Positions 7,830 through 16,004 of a DNA stretch of 64,000 nt are shown here, piece by piece. The stretch is from Streptomyces inusitatus. Its GTDB lineage: Bacteria > Actinomycetota > Actinomycetes > Streptomycetales > Streptomycetaceae. The translations under genes and the position numbers were made by a program. The notes under the pieces were generated by a model, which saw only the letters and a list, made by a program, of their open reading frames with translations, was not told the DNA's origin and ran no database searches. Positions within the stretch are counted from its first letter, which is position 1, and each line of letters begins with the position of its first letter. The stretch lies in contig NZ_BMWG01000020.1 in NCBI RefSeq assembly GCF_014651115.1, positions 92,994 through 156,993 of the forward strand. Direction: 5' to 3'.

Positions 7830-8735
7830 TCAGAGGCGATCGTGCTCTCCCGGCTCATGGAGCGTGCCCGAGGACCGGTCGCATCGCCCGGCGACCGTGT
7901 CGAGCGTCGGCCAAGGAGGGCCCGCACGCAGCGAGCGCAGGAACTCCTGCTGGAATCGCCTCCGGTTCGGAAGCTGGTCGCCGCGTTCCCAGCGCCAGGC
8001 CGCGACCATCGCGAGAACGAGCTCTCGGCACTCGTCCAACAGCTCTCGGTCAACGTTCGAATAGTGCTCTCCGACCGCCTCGGTGACATGGGCGAGATCG
8101 AACTCGACGGGTCCGCGGCAGCATGTCTCAAGGTCGATGAACAACGGGCCGTTCCCCGTGCTGAGCACATTGCCCGGATGCGGCTCGCCGTGGAGCAACT
8201 GCTCCACGGCGCCGCGGTCCTCGATCGCCCGTCGCAGGCTTCCCAGTCTGCCGCCGAGGAACGCGCGGTCCGCGTCGGCGAGTTCCGGCGAGCGATCCGG
8301 GTCGGCGACGACGGCTTCCGCCTCCGCGACGCGATCCGTGAACCGCGGGCTCGGCACATCGACCTCGCGCATACCGGCGTGCAACCGCTCCAGCGCCTTG
8401 GCGTAGTCGACCGGTGAGGTGTGAGGCGCCACGGGTTCGTAGTAGGTCCACAGCGTCACCGTGAAGCCGTCGCGCGCGTACACGAGCGGGTCCACCCGAG
8501 GCTCCAGGAGACCTGTCGGACAGCCGGCCCGGGCGAGCCGTTGAGCGAGCTCGACTTCGTACTGTGCGGCCTCGTGCCCCGAAGGGGCGACCCGGGCGAG
8601 GGTGTCGCACGGCGTCAGCCGCAGTGCCAGCCTGTTCGAGTCGTGAAGGACGATCGCGTCGTCGGCCGGCAGGCCGAGCGATGCGGCGACCGAAGTCGCA
8701 GCCCTGATCGCGCGCGTGATACCGGTCGTCTCCAT
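7830..8735 (-). CDS. APH-family phosphotransferase with altered catalytic residue
   Basis: Phosphotransferase of 301 residues with the kinase fold. The Brenner-type motif is HGEPHPGNV at residues 182-190; the catalytic base, normally Asp in HGDxxxxN, is Glu184. The metal-binding motif FIDLETC (Asp201, Glu203) is intact. Glu at the base position is also seen in some related actinobacterial phosphotransferases, so activity is plausible but not certain. The protein starts at the ATG at 8735. Its 3' end faces the 3' end of the WYL gene with 32 bp between them. Substrate unknown. Confidence 0.85.
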   Translation of the reverse strand: METTGITRAIRAATSVAASLGLPADDAIVLHDSNRLALRLTPCDTLARVAPSGHEAAQYEVELAQRLARAGCPTGLLEPRVDPLVYARDGFTVTLWTYYEPVAPHTSPVDYAKALERLHAGMREVDVPSPRFTDRVAEAEAVVADPDRSPELADADRAFLGGRLGSLRRAIEDRGAVEQLLHGEPHPGNVLSTGNGPLFIDLETCCRGPVEFDLAHVTEAVGEHYSNVDRELLDECRELVLAMVAAWRWERGDQLPNRRRFQQEFLRSLRAGPPWPTLDTVAGRCDRSSGTLHEPGEHDRL

Positions 8736-8806
8736 CCTCGGATCCTGGCATGGACGAGCGAGGACGGTCCCGGATTATTCGCGGCGCTGCGGTCGTCGGC
8801 GAGCGG

Positions 8807-10219
8807 TCAGTCCCCGGGCGGGGCCTCGCCCCGTACGAGGGCGCCCAGCCTCCGTGCCGCCTCGGTCAGCTCGGCGCGGTCGCCCGTGGCGGCGAAGCCA
8901 AGGCGGAGATGGGGGGCCGGCGGCTCGGTGGCGAAGTAGCGGGCGCCCGGGCTGACGGCGACACCGACCCGGCGGGCGGCGGCGGTGAACGCGAGGTCGT
9001 CCGTGCCGGCCGGCAGGCGGTACCAGAGGTGCAGGCCGCCCGCGGGCGGGCGGGCGGGACTCCACTCCGGGACCTCGTGGGCGATCGCGGCGGCCAGCAG
9101 GGCGCAGCGTCCGCGCAGTTCTTCGGCGAGGGTCCGGACGTGCCGTTCCCAGGACGGGGAGCTGAGCAGTTCCAGGGCGGCTTCCTGGAGGGGCCGGGTG
9201 ATGAAGAAGTCGTCGACCTGGCGAACCGCCCGCAGCCGTTCCATCACCGGGCCCCGGGCGATCAGGGCGCCGATCCGCAGGCTCGGAGCCGCCGGCTTGG
9301 TGAGCGAGGTGATGTGGACGACGGTGCCGTCGCCGTCATCGGTCACCAGGGGCCTCGGCACCGTACCGCCGTGTCCCAGATGGCGCGCGAAGTCGTCCTC
9401 GACGACGAAGGCGCCCGTCGCCCGCGCCACATCGAGGACCTGGCGGCGGCGTTCCGGTGCGAGTACGGCGCCGGTCGGATTCTGGAAGGCGGGCTGGCAG
9501 TAGAACAGCCGTGCCCCTGTCATCGCGAAGGCGTCGGCGAGCAGGTCGGGCCGGACGCCGTCCTCGTCGACCGGTACGGGAACCGGGCGGAGCCCGGCGG
9601 CGCGGGCGGCGGCGAGGGCGCCCGGATAGCCGGGCGAGTCCACCAGTACGGGGGCTCCCGGCCCGGCGATCGCGCGGAAGGCGATGGACAGGGCGCTCTG
9701 GCCGCCCGCGGTGATCAGGACGTCCTCGGGTGTCACCCCGCCGCCCGCGATGCCGGCGAACACGGCGCGCAGCGCCGCCAGGCCGCTCGCGGGGGCGCGG
9801 TCCCAGGCGTCCGGGCGGCGGGCGGCGCGCGCCAGTGCGGCACTCAGCGCCCGGCCGGGCTGGAGGGACCGGTGCACATAGCCGCCGTCCATCGTGATAG
9901 TCCCCGCCGGTGCCGGCGGGGCGTCGGCGATCAGCCGGGTGTCGACGGTGCGGTCGGTCAGCGCGACCGTCTGCCAGGCGGTGTCGGCGACCCGGGTCCG
10001 GGGCCGGGCGCGCTGTGCGGCGTAGGTGCCGCTGCCGGGCCGGGTCACCACCGCGCCCTCCGCGGCGAGCAGGGCGATGGCGCGCGCGACGGTGGCGGGG
10101 CCGACCCGGTAACGCTGGATCAGCTCCCGGCTGCTGGGCAGCCGGTCACCGGGAGCGAGTCCGGTGAGCAGTTCACGAATCCTGGCCGCCAACTCTTGGG
10201 AAGTGCTACTGTCAGACAT
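8807..10219 (-). CDS. MocR-type regulator (GntR HTH fused to class I aminotransferase)
   Basis: Chimeric regulator of 470 residues. Residues 1-70 are a GntR winged helix (RLPSSRELIQRYRVGPATVA). The remainder is a fold-type I PLP aminotransferase-like domain with the NPTG block FQNPTGAVL and a PLP-anchoring Lys in HITSLTKPAAPSLRIG. MocR proteins such as PdxR and GabR use PLP-bound ligands to control neighbouring PLP-related genes. Here the neighbour is a divergent class V aminotransferase followed by an exporter. The two ATG starts overlap in the tetranucleotide CATG (10217-10220), so the regulator's operator must lie within or beside one of the coding regions. Confidence 0.93.
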   Translation of the reverse strand: MSDSSTSQELAARIRELLTGLAPGDRLPSSRELIQRYRVGPATVARAIALLAAEGAVVTRPGSGTYAAQRARPRTRVADTAWQTVALTDRTVDTRLIADAPPAPAGTITMDGGYVHRSLQPGRALSAALARAARRPDAWDRAPASGLAALRAVFAGIAGGGVTPEDVLITAGGQSALSIAFRAIAGPGAPVLVDSPGYPGALAAARAAGLRPVPVPVDEDGVRPDLLADAFAMTGARLFYCQPAFQNPTGAVLAPERRRQVLDVARATGAFVVEDDFARHLGHGGTVPRPLVTDDGDGTVVHITSLTKPAAPSLRIGALIARGPVMERLRAVRQVDDFFITRPLQEAALELLSSPSWERHVRTLAEELRGRCALLAAAIAHEVPEWSPARPPAGGLHLWYRLPAGTDDLAFTAAARRVGVAVSPGARYFATEPPAPHLRLGFAATGDRAELTEAARRLGALVRGEAPPGD

Positions 10220-10237
10220 GAAAGATCATGGTAGCGC
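10203..10237. promoter_or_regulatory. candidate MocR operator spanning both start codons
   Basis: AGTGCTAC (about 10202-10209) and GTAGCGCT (about 10230-10237) form a near-perfect inverted repeat (7 of 8) that brackets the shared CATG start region of the divergent MocR and aminotransferase genes. With no intergenic space, both messages are probably nearly leaderless, and a protein bound here would cover both start sites. Binding by the MocR protein is inferred from position. Confidence 0.45.
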
Positions 10238-11486
10238 TATTAACCCTTCCTCGGAACCGCTTCCCGGGACATCCCACTGGGACATCGAGGCCCTGCGGGC
10301 CGACACTCCCGGCTGCCGGAATGTCATCCACTTCAACAACGCGGGCTGCGGGCTGATGGCGACCCCCGTGCTGGACGCGGTCCTCGACCATCTGCGGCTG
10401 GAGGCGCGGATCGGCGGCTACGAGGCGTCGGCCGCCCGCGCCGCCGACATCGGCGAATTCCACACCGAGGTCGCCGCGTTGATCAACGCGGCCCCCCGCA
10501 ACATCGCCTTCGCGGGCAGCGCCACGCACGCCTACGCCAACGCCCTCTCCGCGATCCCGTTCGAGCCCGGCGACACCATCCTGACCACCCGCGACGACTT
10601 CGTCTCCAACCAGATCGCCTTCCTGTCCCTGCGCAAGAGGTTCGGCGTGACCGTCGTGCACGCCCCGGACACCCCGGAGGGCGGGGTGGACGTGGAGGCG
10701 ATGGCCGCGCTGATGAGATCCCTCCGCCCCCGGCTGGTGTCGGCCACCCACATCCCGACCAATTCCGGTCTGGTCTCGCCCATCGCCGAGATCGGCCGCC
10801 ACTGCCGCGAACTGGACCTGCTCTATCTCGTCGACGCCTGCCAGTCGGTCGGCCAGTACCCGATCGACGTGGCGGAGATCGGCTGCGATCTGCTCACCGC
10901 CACCTGCCGGAAATTCCTGCGCGGCCCCCGGGCCTCCGGATTCCTCTACGCCTCCGACTCCTTCCTGCGCGCGGGGTACGAGCCGCTCTTCATCGACATG
11001 CACGGCGCCCGCTGGACAGCGCCGGACCGCTACGAGGCCGTGGACTCCGCCGCCCGGTTCGAGGAATGGGAGTTCCCCTACGCCACCGTGCTCGGCAGCG
11101 CCGCCGCGGTCCGCTATGCCCGCGGTATCGGCGTGGAGGCCGTCGCGCACCGCACCCCCGCGCTGGCGGCCCGGCTCCGCGAGGCGCTCGAACCGATTCC
11201 CGGTGTGCGCCTCCTAGACCGGGGGCCGCGGCTGGCCGCCCTGGTGACCTTCGCCGTCGAGGGCTGGGAACCGCAGCCGTTCAAAGCCGCCATGGACGCC
11301 CGCTCCATCAACTCCGCCCTGAGTTTCCGCGAGTTCGCGCAGTTCGACTTCACCGCCAAGAACGTCGACTGGTGCCTGCGGCTGTCCCCCCACTACTACA
11401 ACACCGAGTGGGAAGTGGACGAGGTCGCCGCCGCTGTCGCCGACATCATGCGCCACTCCCGGGACGCGCGGCGGGGGCCGCGTTGA
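10218..11486 (+). CDS. class V aminotransferase-fold PLP enzyme (NifS/EgtE-like)
   Basis: Fold-type I PLP enzyme of 422 residues in the class V family (cysteine desulfurase, selenocysteine lyase, EgtE and isopenicillin N epimerase type). HFNNAGCG is the N-terminal block, YLVDACQSVGQYPIDV carries the Asp and Gln that contact PLP, and TCRKFLRGPRASGFLY contains the Schiff-base Lys in place of the commoner GHKWLRGPRG. No catalytic-loop Cys typical of group II desulfurases is evident, so a lyase, epimerase or aminotransferase role is more likely. The ATG at 10218 overlaps the start of the divergent MocR gene. The last codon runs into the TTG start of the MFS gene, so transporter and enzyme are translationally coupled. 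Confidence 0.9.
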   Translation: MKDHGSAINPSSEPLPGTSHWDIEALRADTPGCRNVIHFNNAGCGLMATPVLDAVLDHLRLEARIGGYEASAARAADIGEFHTEVAALINAAPRNIAFAGSATHAYANALSAIPFEPGDTILTTRDDFVSNQIAFLSLRKRFGVTVVHAPDTPEGGVDVEAMAALMRSLRPRLVSATHIPTNSGLVSPIAEIGRHCRELDLLYLVDACQSVGQYPIDVAEIGCDLLTATCRKFLRGPRASGFLYASDSFLRAGYEPLFIDMHGARWTAPDRYEAVDSAARFEEWEFPYATVLGSAAAVRYARGIGVEAVAHRTPALAARLREALEPIPGVRLLDRGPRLAALVTFAVEGWEPQPFKAAMDARSINSALSFREFAQFDFTAKNVDWCLRLSPHYYNTEWEVDEVAAAVADIMRHSRDARRGPR

Positions 11487-12814
11487 CGGCCGTCGCGTCC
11501 CGCCCGCCAGAGGCTTCCGCCGGTGGAAGCCTCTGGCGCAACGGCGACTTCCTCAAGCTCTGGCTCGGCGAGACCCTCTCGCTGCTCGGCGCCCATGTCA
11601 CCCATCTCGCCCTGCCGCTGACCGCGATCAGCGCCTTCAACGCGACCGACGAGCAGGTGGGTGTGCTGCGCTTCCTCCAGCTCGTGCCCTATCTCGGACT
11701 CGCCCTGCTCTTCGGGGTCTGGGTGGACCGGACCCGCCGACGGCGGCTGATGCTCGGCGCCAACACGATCCGTATGGTCCTCCTCGCGCTGGTGCCGGTT
11801 CTCCACTGGCTGGGCGCGCTCGACATGGTGACGCTGATGGTGATCGCCTGCGCCGTCGGCACCGCGTCCGTGCTCTTCGACGTCAGCTGGATGTCGTATG
11901 TGCCCAGTCTGGTGCGCGACCCCAAGCAGTACGTGGAGGCCGGTGCGAAACTCGGCGCGGGCTCCTCGGCGGCCGATGTGGCCGGGCCCGGGCTCGCCGG
12001 TCTGCTCGTCGCGGCGCTGACCGCACCCGTGGCGCTGATCGTGGACGCCCTCTCCTATCTGGTGTCGATCGTCTCGCTGCTGCTCATCCGGACCCGCGAG
12101 CCACGACCCGGGCCACGGGCCGAGCGCTCCTCCGAGCAGTCCTCCGAGCGGCCCGCGGACCGGCGGCATCTGCCGACCGAACTGCGGGACGGCCTGCGCT
12201 GGGTCTTCCGCGACCCCGTCCTCCGGTCCCTCGCGCTGATCGGCTTCTGCTGCAACTTCTCGATGATCTCCGTCTGGACCATGTTCCTGCTGTACGGGAC
12301 GAACGACCTCGGGCTCAGCCCGGCGACCATCGGCGGTATCTTCGCGGCGGCCTCTCTCGGCGGCCTGGCCGGAGCCGCGATCTCCCGCGGGGTCATCCGG
12401 CGCTTCCCGCTCGGCCGCGTCTACCTCGTGTCCCAGTCGGCGCTGCTGCTCGGCCCCGCCCTGATCGCCGTGGCCGCCGGACCCCGGCCGGTGATGGTGG
12501 CGCTCTTCGTCCTCTCGTTCCTCATCACCTACCTCGGACTCGGCGTCGCGGGCGTCATCATCGTGAGCCTGCGGCAGATCACCACCCCACAGCGGCTGAT
12601 GGGGCGGATGAACGCGTCCTTCCGCACCCTGCTCTTCGGCGGCGGCGCCCTCGGCGGCCTCACCGCCGGCCTCCTCTCCGGCGGGATCGGCGCCGACAAC
12701 GCGCTGACGGCCGCGGCGATCGCCTCGGCCGTCGTCGTGATCACGCTCTTCCGGTCACCCGTCACCCGACTGACCACGATGCCCTCGGCCACCGCGGAGC
12801 CGAGCACGGCCTGA
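11483..12814 (+). CDS. MFS transporter (enterobactin-exporter-like)
   Basis: Major facilitator of 443 residues with about 11-12 transmembrane helices, resembling the drug/siderophore exporter group (MFS_3). The N-terminal part WRNGDFLKLWLGETLSLLGA and the loop GVWVDRTRRRRLMLG, the motif-A region after helix 2, are typical. A charged cytoplasmic loop around residues 205-235 separates the halves. The only feasible start is TTG at 11483, overlapping the preceding stop as TTGA; no ATG or GTG occurs before helix 1. A strong 14-bp hairpin occupies codons 8-19. Likely exports or imports the product or substrate of the PLP enzyme, under the same MocR control. Confidence 0.88.
   Translation: MTAVASRPPEASAGGSLWRNGDFLKLWLGETLSLLGAHVTHLALPLTAISAFNATDEQVGVLRFLQLVPYLGLALLFGVWVDRTRRRRLMLGANTIRMVLLALVPVLHWLGALDMVTLMVIACAVGTASVLFDVSWMSYVPSLVRDPKQYVEAGAKLGAGSSAADVAGPGLAGLLVAALTAPVALIVDALSYLVSIVSLLLIRTREPRPGPRAERSSEQSSERPADRRHLPTELRDGLRWVFRDPVLRSLALIGFCCNFSMISVWTMFLLYGTNDLGLSPATIGGIFAAASLGGLAGAAISRGVIRRFPLGRVYLVSQSALLLGPALIAVAAGPRPVMVALFVLSFLITYLGLGVAGVIIVSLRQITTPQRLMGRMNASFRTLLFGGGALGGLTAGLLSGGIGADNALTAAAIASAVVVITLFRSPVTRLTTMPSATAEPSTA
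11505..11538. promoter_or_regulatory. 14-bp perfect hairpin at the 5' end of the MFS gene
   Basis: Positions 11505-11518 and 11525-11538 form a perfect 14-bp stem (core CCAGAGGCTTCC paired with GGAAGCCTCTGG) closed by a 6-base loop. It lies inside the coding sequence, 20 bases after the TTG start. It could limit ribosome entry or act as an intra-operon attenuator between the aminotransferase and transporter genes. The structure is read directly; any role is inference. Confidence 0.6.
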
Positions 12815-12866
12815 CGGCGACCGGAACGCCGCCCGGCGGCGGCGGAGTGCGCGGGGACGGGGGAAC

Positions 12867-13211
12867 TCAGCGCCCTCGCCGAGCGGCGAGCCAGGTGAGG
12901 ACCTCGGGGGTGACGGGGTCGGTGATGTCCGCGAACTGGTGGTTCCGGGTGAGGAATTTGGCCACGTAGGGGCAGACGGGCACGATCCGCATCCCGGAGG
13001 CGCGGACGTCGGTCAGGGCCCGCTCGACGAGGATCGAGGCGAGTCCCCGGCCCGCATGGGCGTCGTCGATCTCGGTGTGGAAGAAGACCCGCTGGCCGTC
13101 GCGGTCGCGGTAGGCGGTCAGCCCGGCGCGCTCGTCGTCGACGAGGATCTCGTAGCGATGGCGCGCGTCGACGCGGCGGACGGTGGTGGCGGTGGCGCTC
13201 TGCTCGCTCAT
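12867..13211 (-). CDS. small GNAT-type N-acetyltransferase (YjdJ/Gcn5-related)
   Basis: Protein of 114 residues with the compact GNAT_acetyltr_2-like fold. The acetyl-CoA-binding motif A is FFHTEIDDAHAGRGLASILV, with the G-R-G-L-A pyrophosphate loop, followed by VPVCPYVAKFLTRN, the usual C-terminal block in this small subfamily. These proteins are widespread and of unknown substrate. The ATG at 13211 follows an AAGGAC ribosome-binding site; an upstream ATG exists but would add a Pro-rich leader without homology. The pirin gene starts upstream on the same strand and ends 25 bp before this start, so the two are probably co-transcribed. Confidence 0.88.
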   Translation of the reverse strand: MSEQSATATTVRRVDARHRYEILVDDERAGLTAYRDRDGQRVFFHTEIDDAHAGRGLASILVERALTDVRASGMRIVPVCPYVAKFLTRNHQFADITDPVTPEVLTWLAARRGR

Positions 13212-13236
13212 GGCGAAGGTCCTTTTTGGCGCGGGG

Positions 13237-14172
13237 TCAGCGGTGGGAGGGGTTCTCGCGGGGGGTGATGACGGCGTTGGGCAGGGCGGGGGCGGGCAGT
13301 CGTTCACCGGGGTAGCCGTCGACGGCGCCGAAGCGGTCGGAGGCGCTCTCCCACGCGTCCCGTGCCTCGACGATGTCCTGATGGCTGCGGCCGATGAAGT
13401 TCCACCACATCACGATCCGCTCCTCGAAGGGCGGGCCGCCCAGGAGGATCGTCCTGGCCGGCCGGTCGGAGTCGTTGGTGAGGGTCAGGGCGGTGCGGCC
13501 GGGGGAGGTGTAGCCGAGTTCCGCGGGGCGCAGGGGGGCTCCGTCGAGGCGGACGTCGCCCTCGTCGACGAGGAGTCCGTGTTCGAAGCCCGGGTCGACG
13601 TCGAGGGTGACGGTGGCACCGGCGTCGATCAGGACCTCGGCGCCGAGGAGCGGGGTGAAGGTGCGCACGGGGGAGGTGTCGCCGGCGAGGGTGCCCAGGA
13701 AGACCCGCAGTTCCGCGCCGTCGACGTGGATCGGCCGGGGCGCGTGGTGCTGGAACTCGCGGGGCGCGTGGCGGTGTTCGCCGGGGAGGGCCACCCAGAG
13801 CTGGACGCCGTGGAGCACGGTGGTGCCGGGGGTGGAGACCTCGGTGTGGCTGATGCCGTGGCCCCCGGTCATCAGATTGATCTCGCCGGGTCGTACGTAG
13901 GCGTGCGTGCCCAGGCTGTCGCGGTGCTCGATCTCCCCGTCGAAGAGCCAGCTCACGGTCTGGAGCCCGGTGTGGGGGTGGGGCGCGACGTCCATGCCGC
14001 CGGAGTCGGCGACCCGGTCGGGACCGTAGTGGTCGGCGAAGCACCAGGCCCCGATGAGCGTCCGGGCCCGCTGCGGCAGGGTGCGCCGTACGGTCATCGC
14101 CCGCGGTCCGCCCAGCGGGACGTCCCGGGCGGTGAGGACCTCGACCTCGGCCCCGGTCTCCGCGTGATCCAT
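13237..14172 (-). CDS. pirin family protein
   Basis: Bicupin protein of 311 residues. The metal-binding pirin signature is complete: HPHTGLQT supplies two His, EHRDSLGTH a third region, and GHGISHTEVS the final ligands. Family members are Fe-dependent; some have quercetin 2,3-dioxygenase activity and others act as redox-dependent transcription co-factors. The C-terminal cupin ends with RIVMWWNFIGRSHQDIVEARDAWE, the conserved pirin_C block. It is divergent from the AhpD-like gene with a palindromic region between the starts, a pairing suggesting a shared redox or stress response. Confidence 0.95.
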   Translation of the reverse strand: MDHAETGAEVEVLTARDVPLGGPRAMTVRRTLPQRARTLIGAWCFADHYGPDRVADSGGMDVAPHPHTGLQTVSWLFDGEIEHRDSLGTHAYVRPGEINLMTGGHGISHTEVSTPGTTVLHGVQLWVALPGEHRHAPREFQHHAPRPIHVDGAELRVFLGTLAGDTSPVRTFTPLLGAEVLIDAGATVTLDVDPGFEHGLLVDEGDVRLDGAPLRPAELGYTSPGRTALTLTNDSDRPARTILLGGPPFEERIVMWWNFIGRSHQDIVEARDAWESASDRFGAVDGYPGERLPAPALPNAVITPRENPSHR

Positions 14173-14186
14173 CTCCGGCCCCTTCT

Positions 14187-14219
14187 CCCATAAGTAGTTG
14201 TGAATTCAACTATCATGGG
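14187..14219. promoter_or_regulatory. nested palindrome in pirin/AhpD-like divergent promoter
   Basis: TAGTTG (14195-14200) and CAACTA (14207-14212) flank TGAATT, and an outer pair CCCAT (14187-14191) and ATGGG (14215-14219) adds further dyad symmetry. The site sits 15-50 bp from both divergent starts in an otherwise AT-richer stretch. The arrangement resembles MarR-family operators that control peroxide-response genes, but no MarR gene is adjacent, so the regulator would act in trans. Confidence 0.6.
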
Positions 14220-14267
14220 TGATCATAGTCCCGAAGGCAACCCGGGACAACAGACGAAGGAGCACAG

Positions 14268-14768
14268 GTGACCGAGACGGCACAGACCGCGGAGACCCAC
14301 CGGGCCAACGGCCGGATCTACATCGACAAGCGGAGCCCCGCCGCGTACCAGGCGCTGGTCAAGACCGCCGAAGCCGTCCGCGCGACGGCCGCCGAGGCAG
14401 GCCTGGACCGGATCCTGGTCGAGCTGGTCAACCTCCGCGTGTCCCAGCTCAACGGCTGCGCCTTCTGCCTCGACGTCCACACCCGGACCGCGCTGCGTCT
14501 CGGGGAGACGGCTCGTCGCCTCGGCGTACTCGCCGCCTGGCGCGACACCGGGCTCTTCACCGCCCGCGAGCGCGCGTCCCTCGCCCTGGCCGAGGCCACC
14601 ACCCACCCCGCCGACGCCCTGGCCCAGGAGCGGGCGTACACGGAGGCGCGGGAGGTGCTGAACGACGACGAGATCTCCGCCGTGGTCTGGGCGGCGATCA
14701 CGATCAACGCCTTCAACCGGGTCTCGATCCTGAGCAAACACCCGGTACGGGAGACCCCCGCCCGCTGA
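14268..14768 (+). CDS. AhpD-like carboxymuconolactone decarboxylase family protein
   Basis: Protein of 166 residues with the CMD/AhpD core. The redox motif LNGCAFCLDVHTR supplies a C-x-x-C pair and the conserved His of alkylhydroperoxidase-type proteins. This arrangement is that of AhpD proteins which reduce peroxides through a disulfide relay rather than of true decarboxylases. The GTG start at 14268 has an AAGGAG box at 14257-14262. It is divergent from pirin and probably part of the same redox response. The physiological electron donor is not indicated by the context. Confidence 0.93.
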   Translation: MTETAQTAETHRANGRIYIDKRSPAAYQALVKTAEAVRATAAEAGLDRILVELVNLRVSQLNGCAFCLDVHTRTALRLGETARRLGVLAAWRDTGLFTARERASLALAEATTHPADALAQERAYTEAREVLNDDEISAVVWAAITINAFNRVSILSKHPVRETPAR

Positions 14769-14769
14769 G

Positions 14770-14824
14770 CCCTTGGACCCTTGAGCCCTTGAGGCCTGAG
14801 CCCTTGAGCCCTTGGACCCTTGCG
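14770..14824. repeat. octamer tandem repeat CCCTTGAG/CCCTTGGA
   Basis: Six copies of an octamer beginning CCCTTG occur in two groups of three with exact 8-bp period (14770, 14778, 14786; 14801, 14809, 14817), separated by a 7-bp interruption. The 18-base word TGAGCCCTTGGACCCTTG occurs perfectly at 14766-14783 and 14805-14822. The array starts directly at the stop codon of the AhpD-like gene and lies between two convergent genes. It is probably a polymorphic minisatellite; no function can be assigned. Confidence 0.8.
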
Positions 14825-14843
14825 GGGCCGACGCCTCGGCCGG

Positions 14844-16004
14844 TCAGGGATCGTCGGCGATGAGGATCCGTGCCGTGGCCGCCGTGCCGAGGAGCCCGAT
14901 CCCCGTGATCACGAAGATCCCGCCCGTGCCGATGCCCGCCGTGAAGGCACTGAGCGCGGCGGGGACCAGGGACTGGCCGACGCGGTTGCCGCTGAGGCGC
15001 AGGGCGAGCCAGGTCGATGTGGTGCCGGGCGGGGCGGCGGCGGTCACGATCGCCATCGACAGCGGCTGACCGATCCCGAGGGCGAACCCGGCGACGGCGA
15101 GGAGGGCCCCCGAGACCACGACCGGCGCGGGGGCGGCGAGAGCGCCCACCGCCGCGCCGGCGGCGATCGTGGAGATGTAGGTGAGCCGGGTCCGGCCGAC
15201 CCGGGCCGCCAGCCGTGCGAGGCCCAGCCGTGAGGCCATCGTCGCGGCGGCGCGCACGGCCAGCAGGACGCCGATGGTCGCCGACGGGATCTCGCGTTCC
15301 ACCCCGAGGGCGGGCAGATAGACCTGTATCAGGTCGATCGCCGCGAGCACGAGCATGCTGAGCAGCATCGCCCCCGTCATGGTGCGCCGGGTCGCCCGGG
15401 GGACCCGTAGGGCGGATCGCAGGGACTGATCGCCGCCGGGCCCCCGGTCCTCTTTCCCCGCGTGCGACAGCAGAGGGGTCACCACGAGCAGGACCACACA
15501 GGTGCCGGTGTAGATGGCGAAGAGGAGCCGGGTGTCGGGGAGCACCGCGCTCCCCCCGACGGCCGCGAGCACCAGCGGGGCCGCCGCCTGGCCCAGGGAG
15601 GCGGCGAAGGTGTACGTGCCGAAGGCGGAGTCCAGCCTCTCCCGCCCGAGCTGGGCCACCAGCGTCTGCTGGCCGACGACGGCCAGGAGATGCCCCAGGC
15701 CGACGACGGCGTTCCATATCAGCAGGCTCGTCAGACCCTTGGACCACAGATGGATCCCCAGCCCCGCCCCGGCCATCAGCGCGCCGCCGATGGCCAGGCT
15801 GGGCCCGACATGGCCGCGGTCGTTCCAGCGTCCGATGGCCACGGCCACGACGAGCGGTATGAGAGCGAAGCTCGCCGCGATGAGACCCACCAGGCTCGGG
15901 TCGACGCCCAGCTCGATCGCGCGGTAGGCCGATGTCGGCCGGACGATGTAGGCGGCCAGCTGGAGAAGGAAGGAGTGACAGAGAAGGGCGGCGGGGGCTC
16001 TCAA
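14844..16004 (-). CDS. MFS transporter
   Basis: Major facilitator of 386 residues with about 12 hydrophobic helices. It has a motif-A-like loop AIGRWNDRGHVGPSL after the second helix and a mid loop SHAGKEDRGPGGDQSLRSALR. The start is a TTG at 16004 that overlaps the tctA stop as TTGA, so it is translationally coupled to the tripartite transporter operon. Such a secondary carrier at the end of tctCBA is unusual; it could export a product or take up a related acid. There is no sequence clue to substrate. Confidence 0.85.
   Translation of the reverse strand: MRAPAALLCHSFLLQLAAYIVRPTSAYRAIELGVDPSLVGLIAASFALIPLVVAVAIGRWNDRGHVGPSLAIGGALMAGAGLGIHLWSKGLTSLLIWNAVVGLGHLLAVVGQQTLVAQLGRERLDSAFGTYTFAASLGQAAAPLVLAAVGGSAVLPDTRLLFAIYTGTCVVLLVVTPLLSHAGKEDRGPGGDQSLRSALRVPRATRRTMTGAMLLSMLVLAAIDLIQVYLPALGVEREIPSATIGVLLAVRAAATMASRLGLARLAARVGRTRLTYISTIAAGAAVGALAAPAPVVVSGALLAVAGFALGIGQPLSMAIVTAAAPPGTTSTWLALRLSGNRVGQSLVPAALSAFTAGIGTGGIFVITGIGLLGTAATARILIADDP

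Noticed and set aside
7830..8735. Antibiotic-resistance kinase
   Set aside because: The APH fold alone does not show resistance. The catalytic Asp is Glu and there is no antibiotic cluster next to it.
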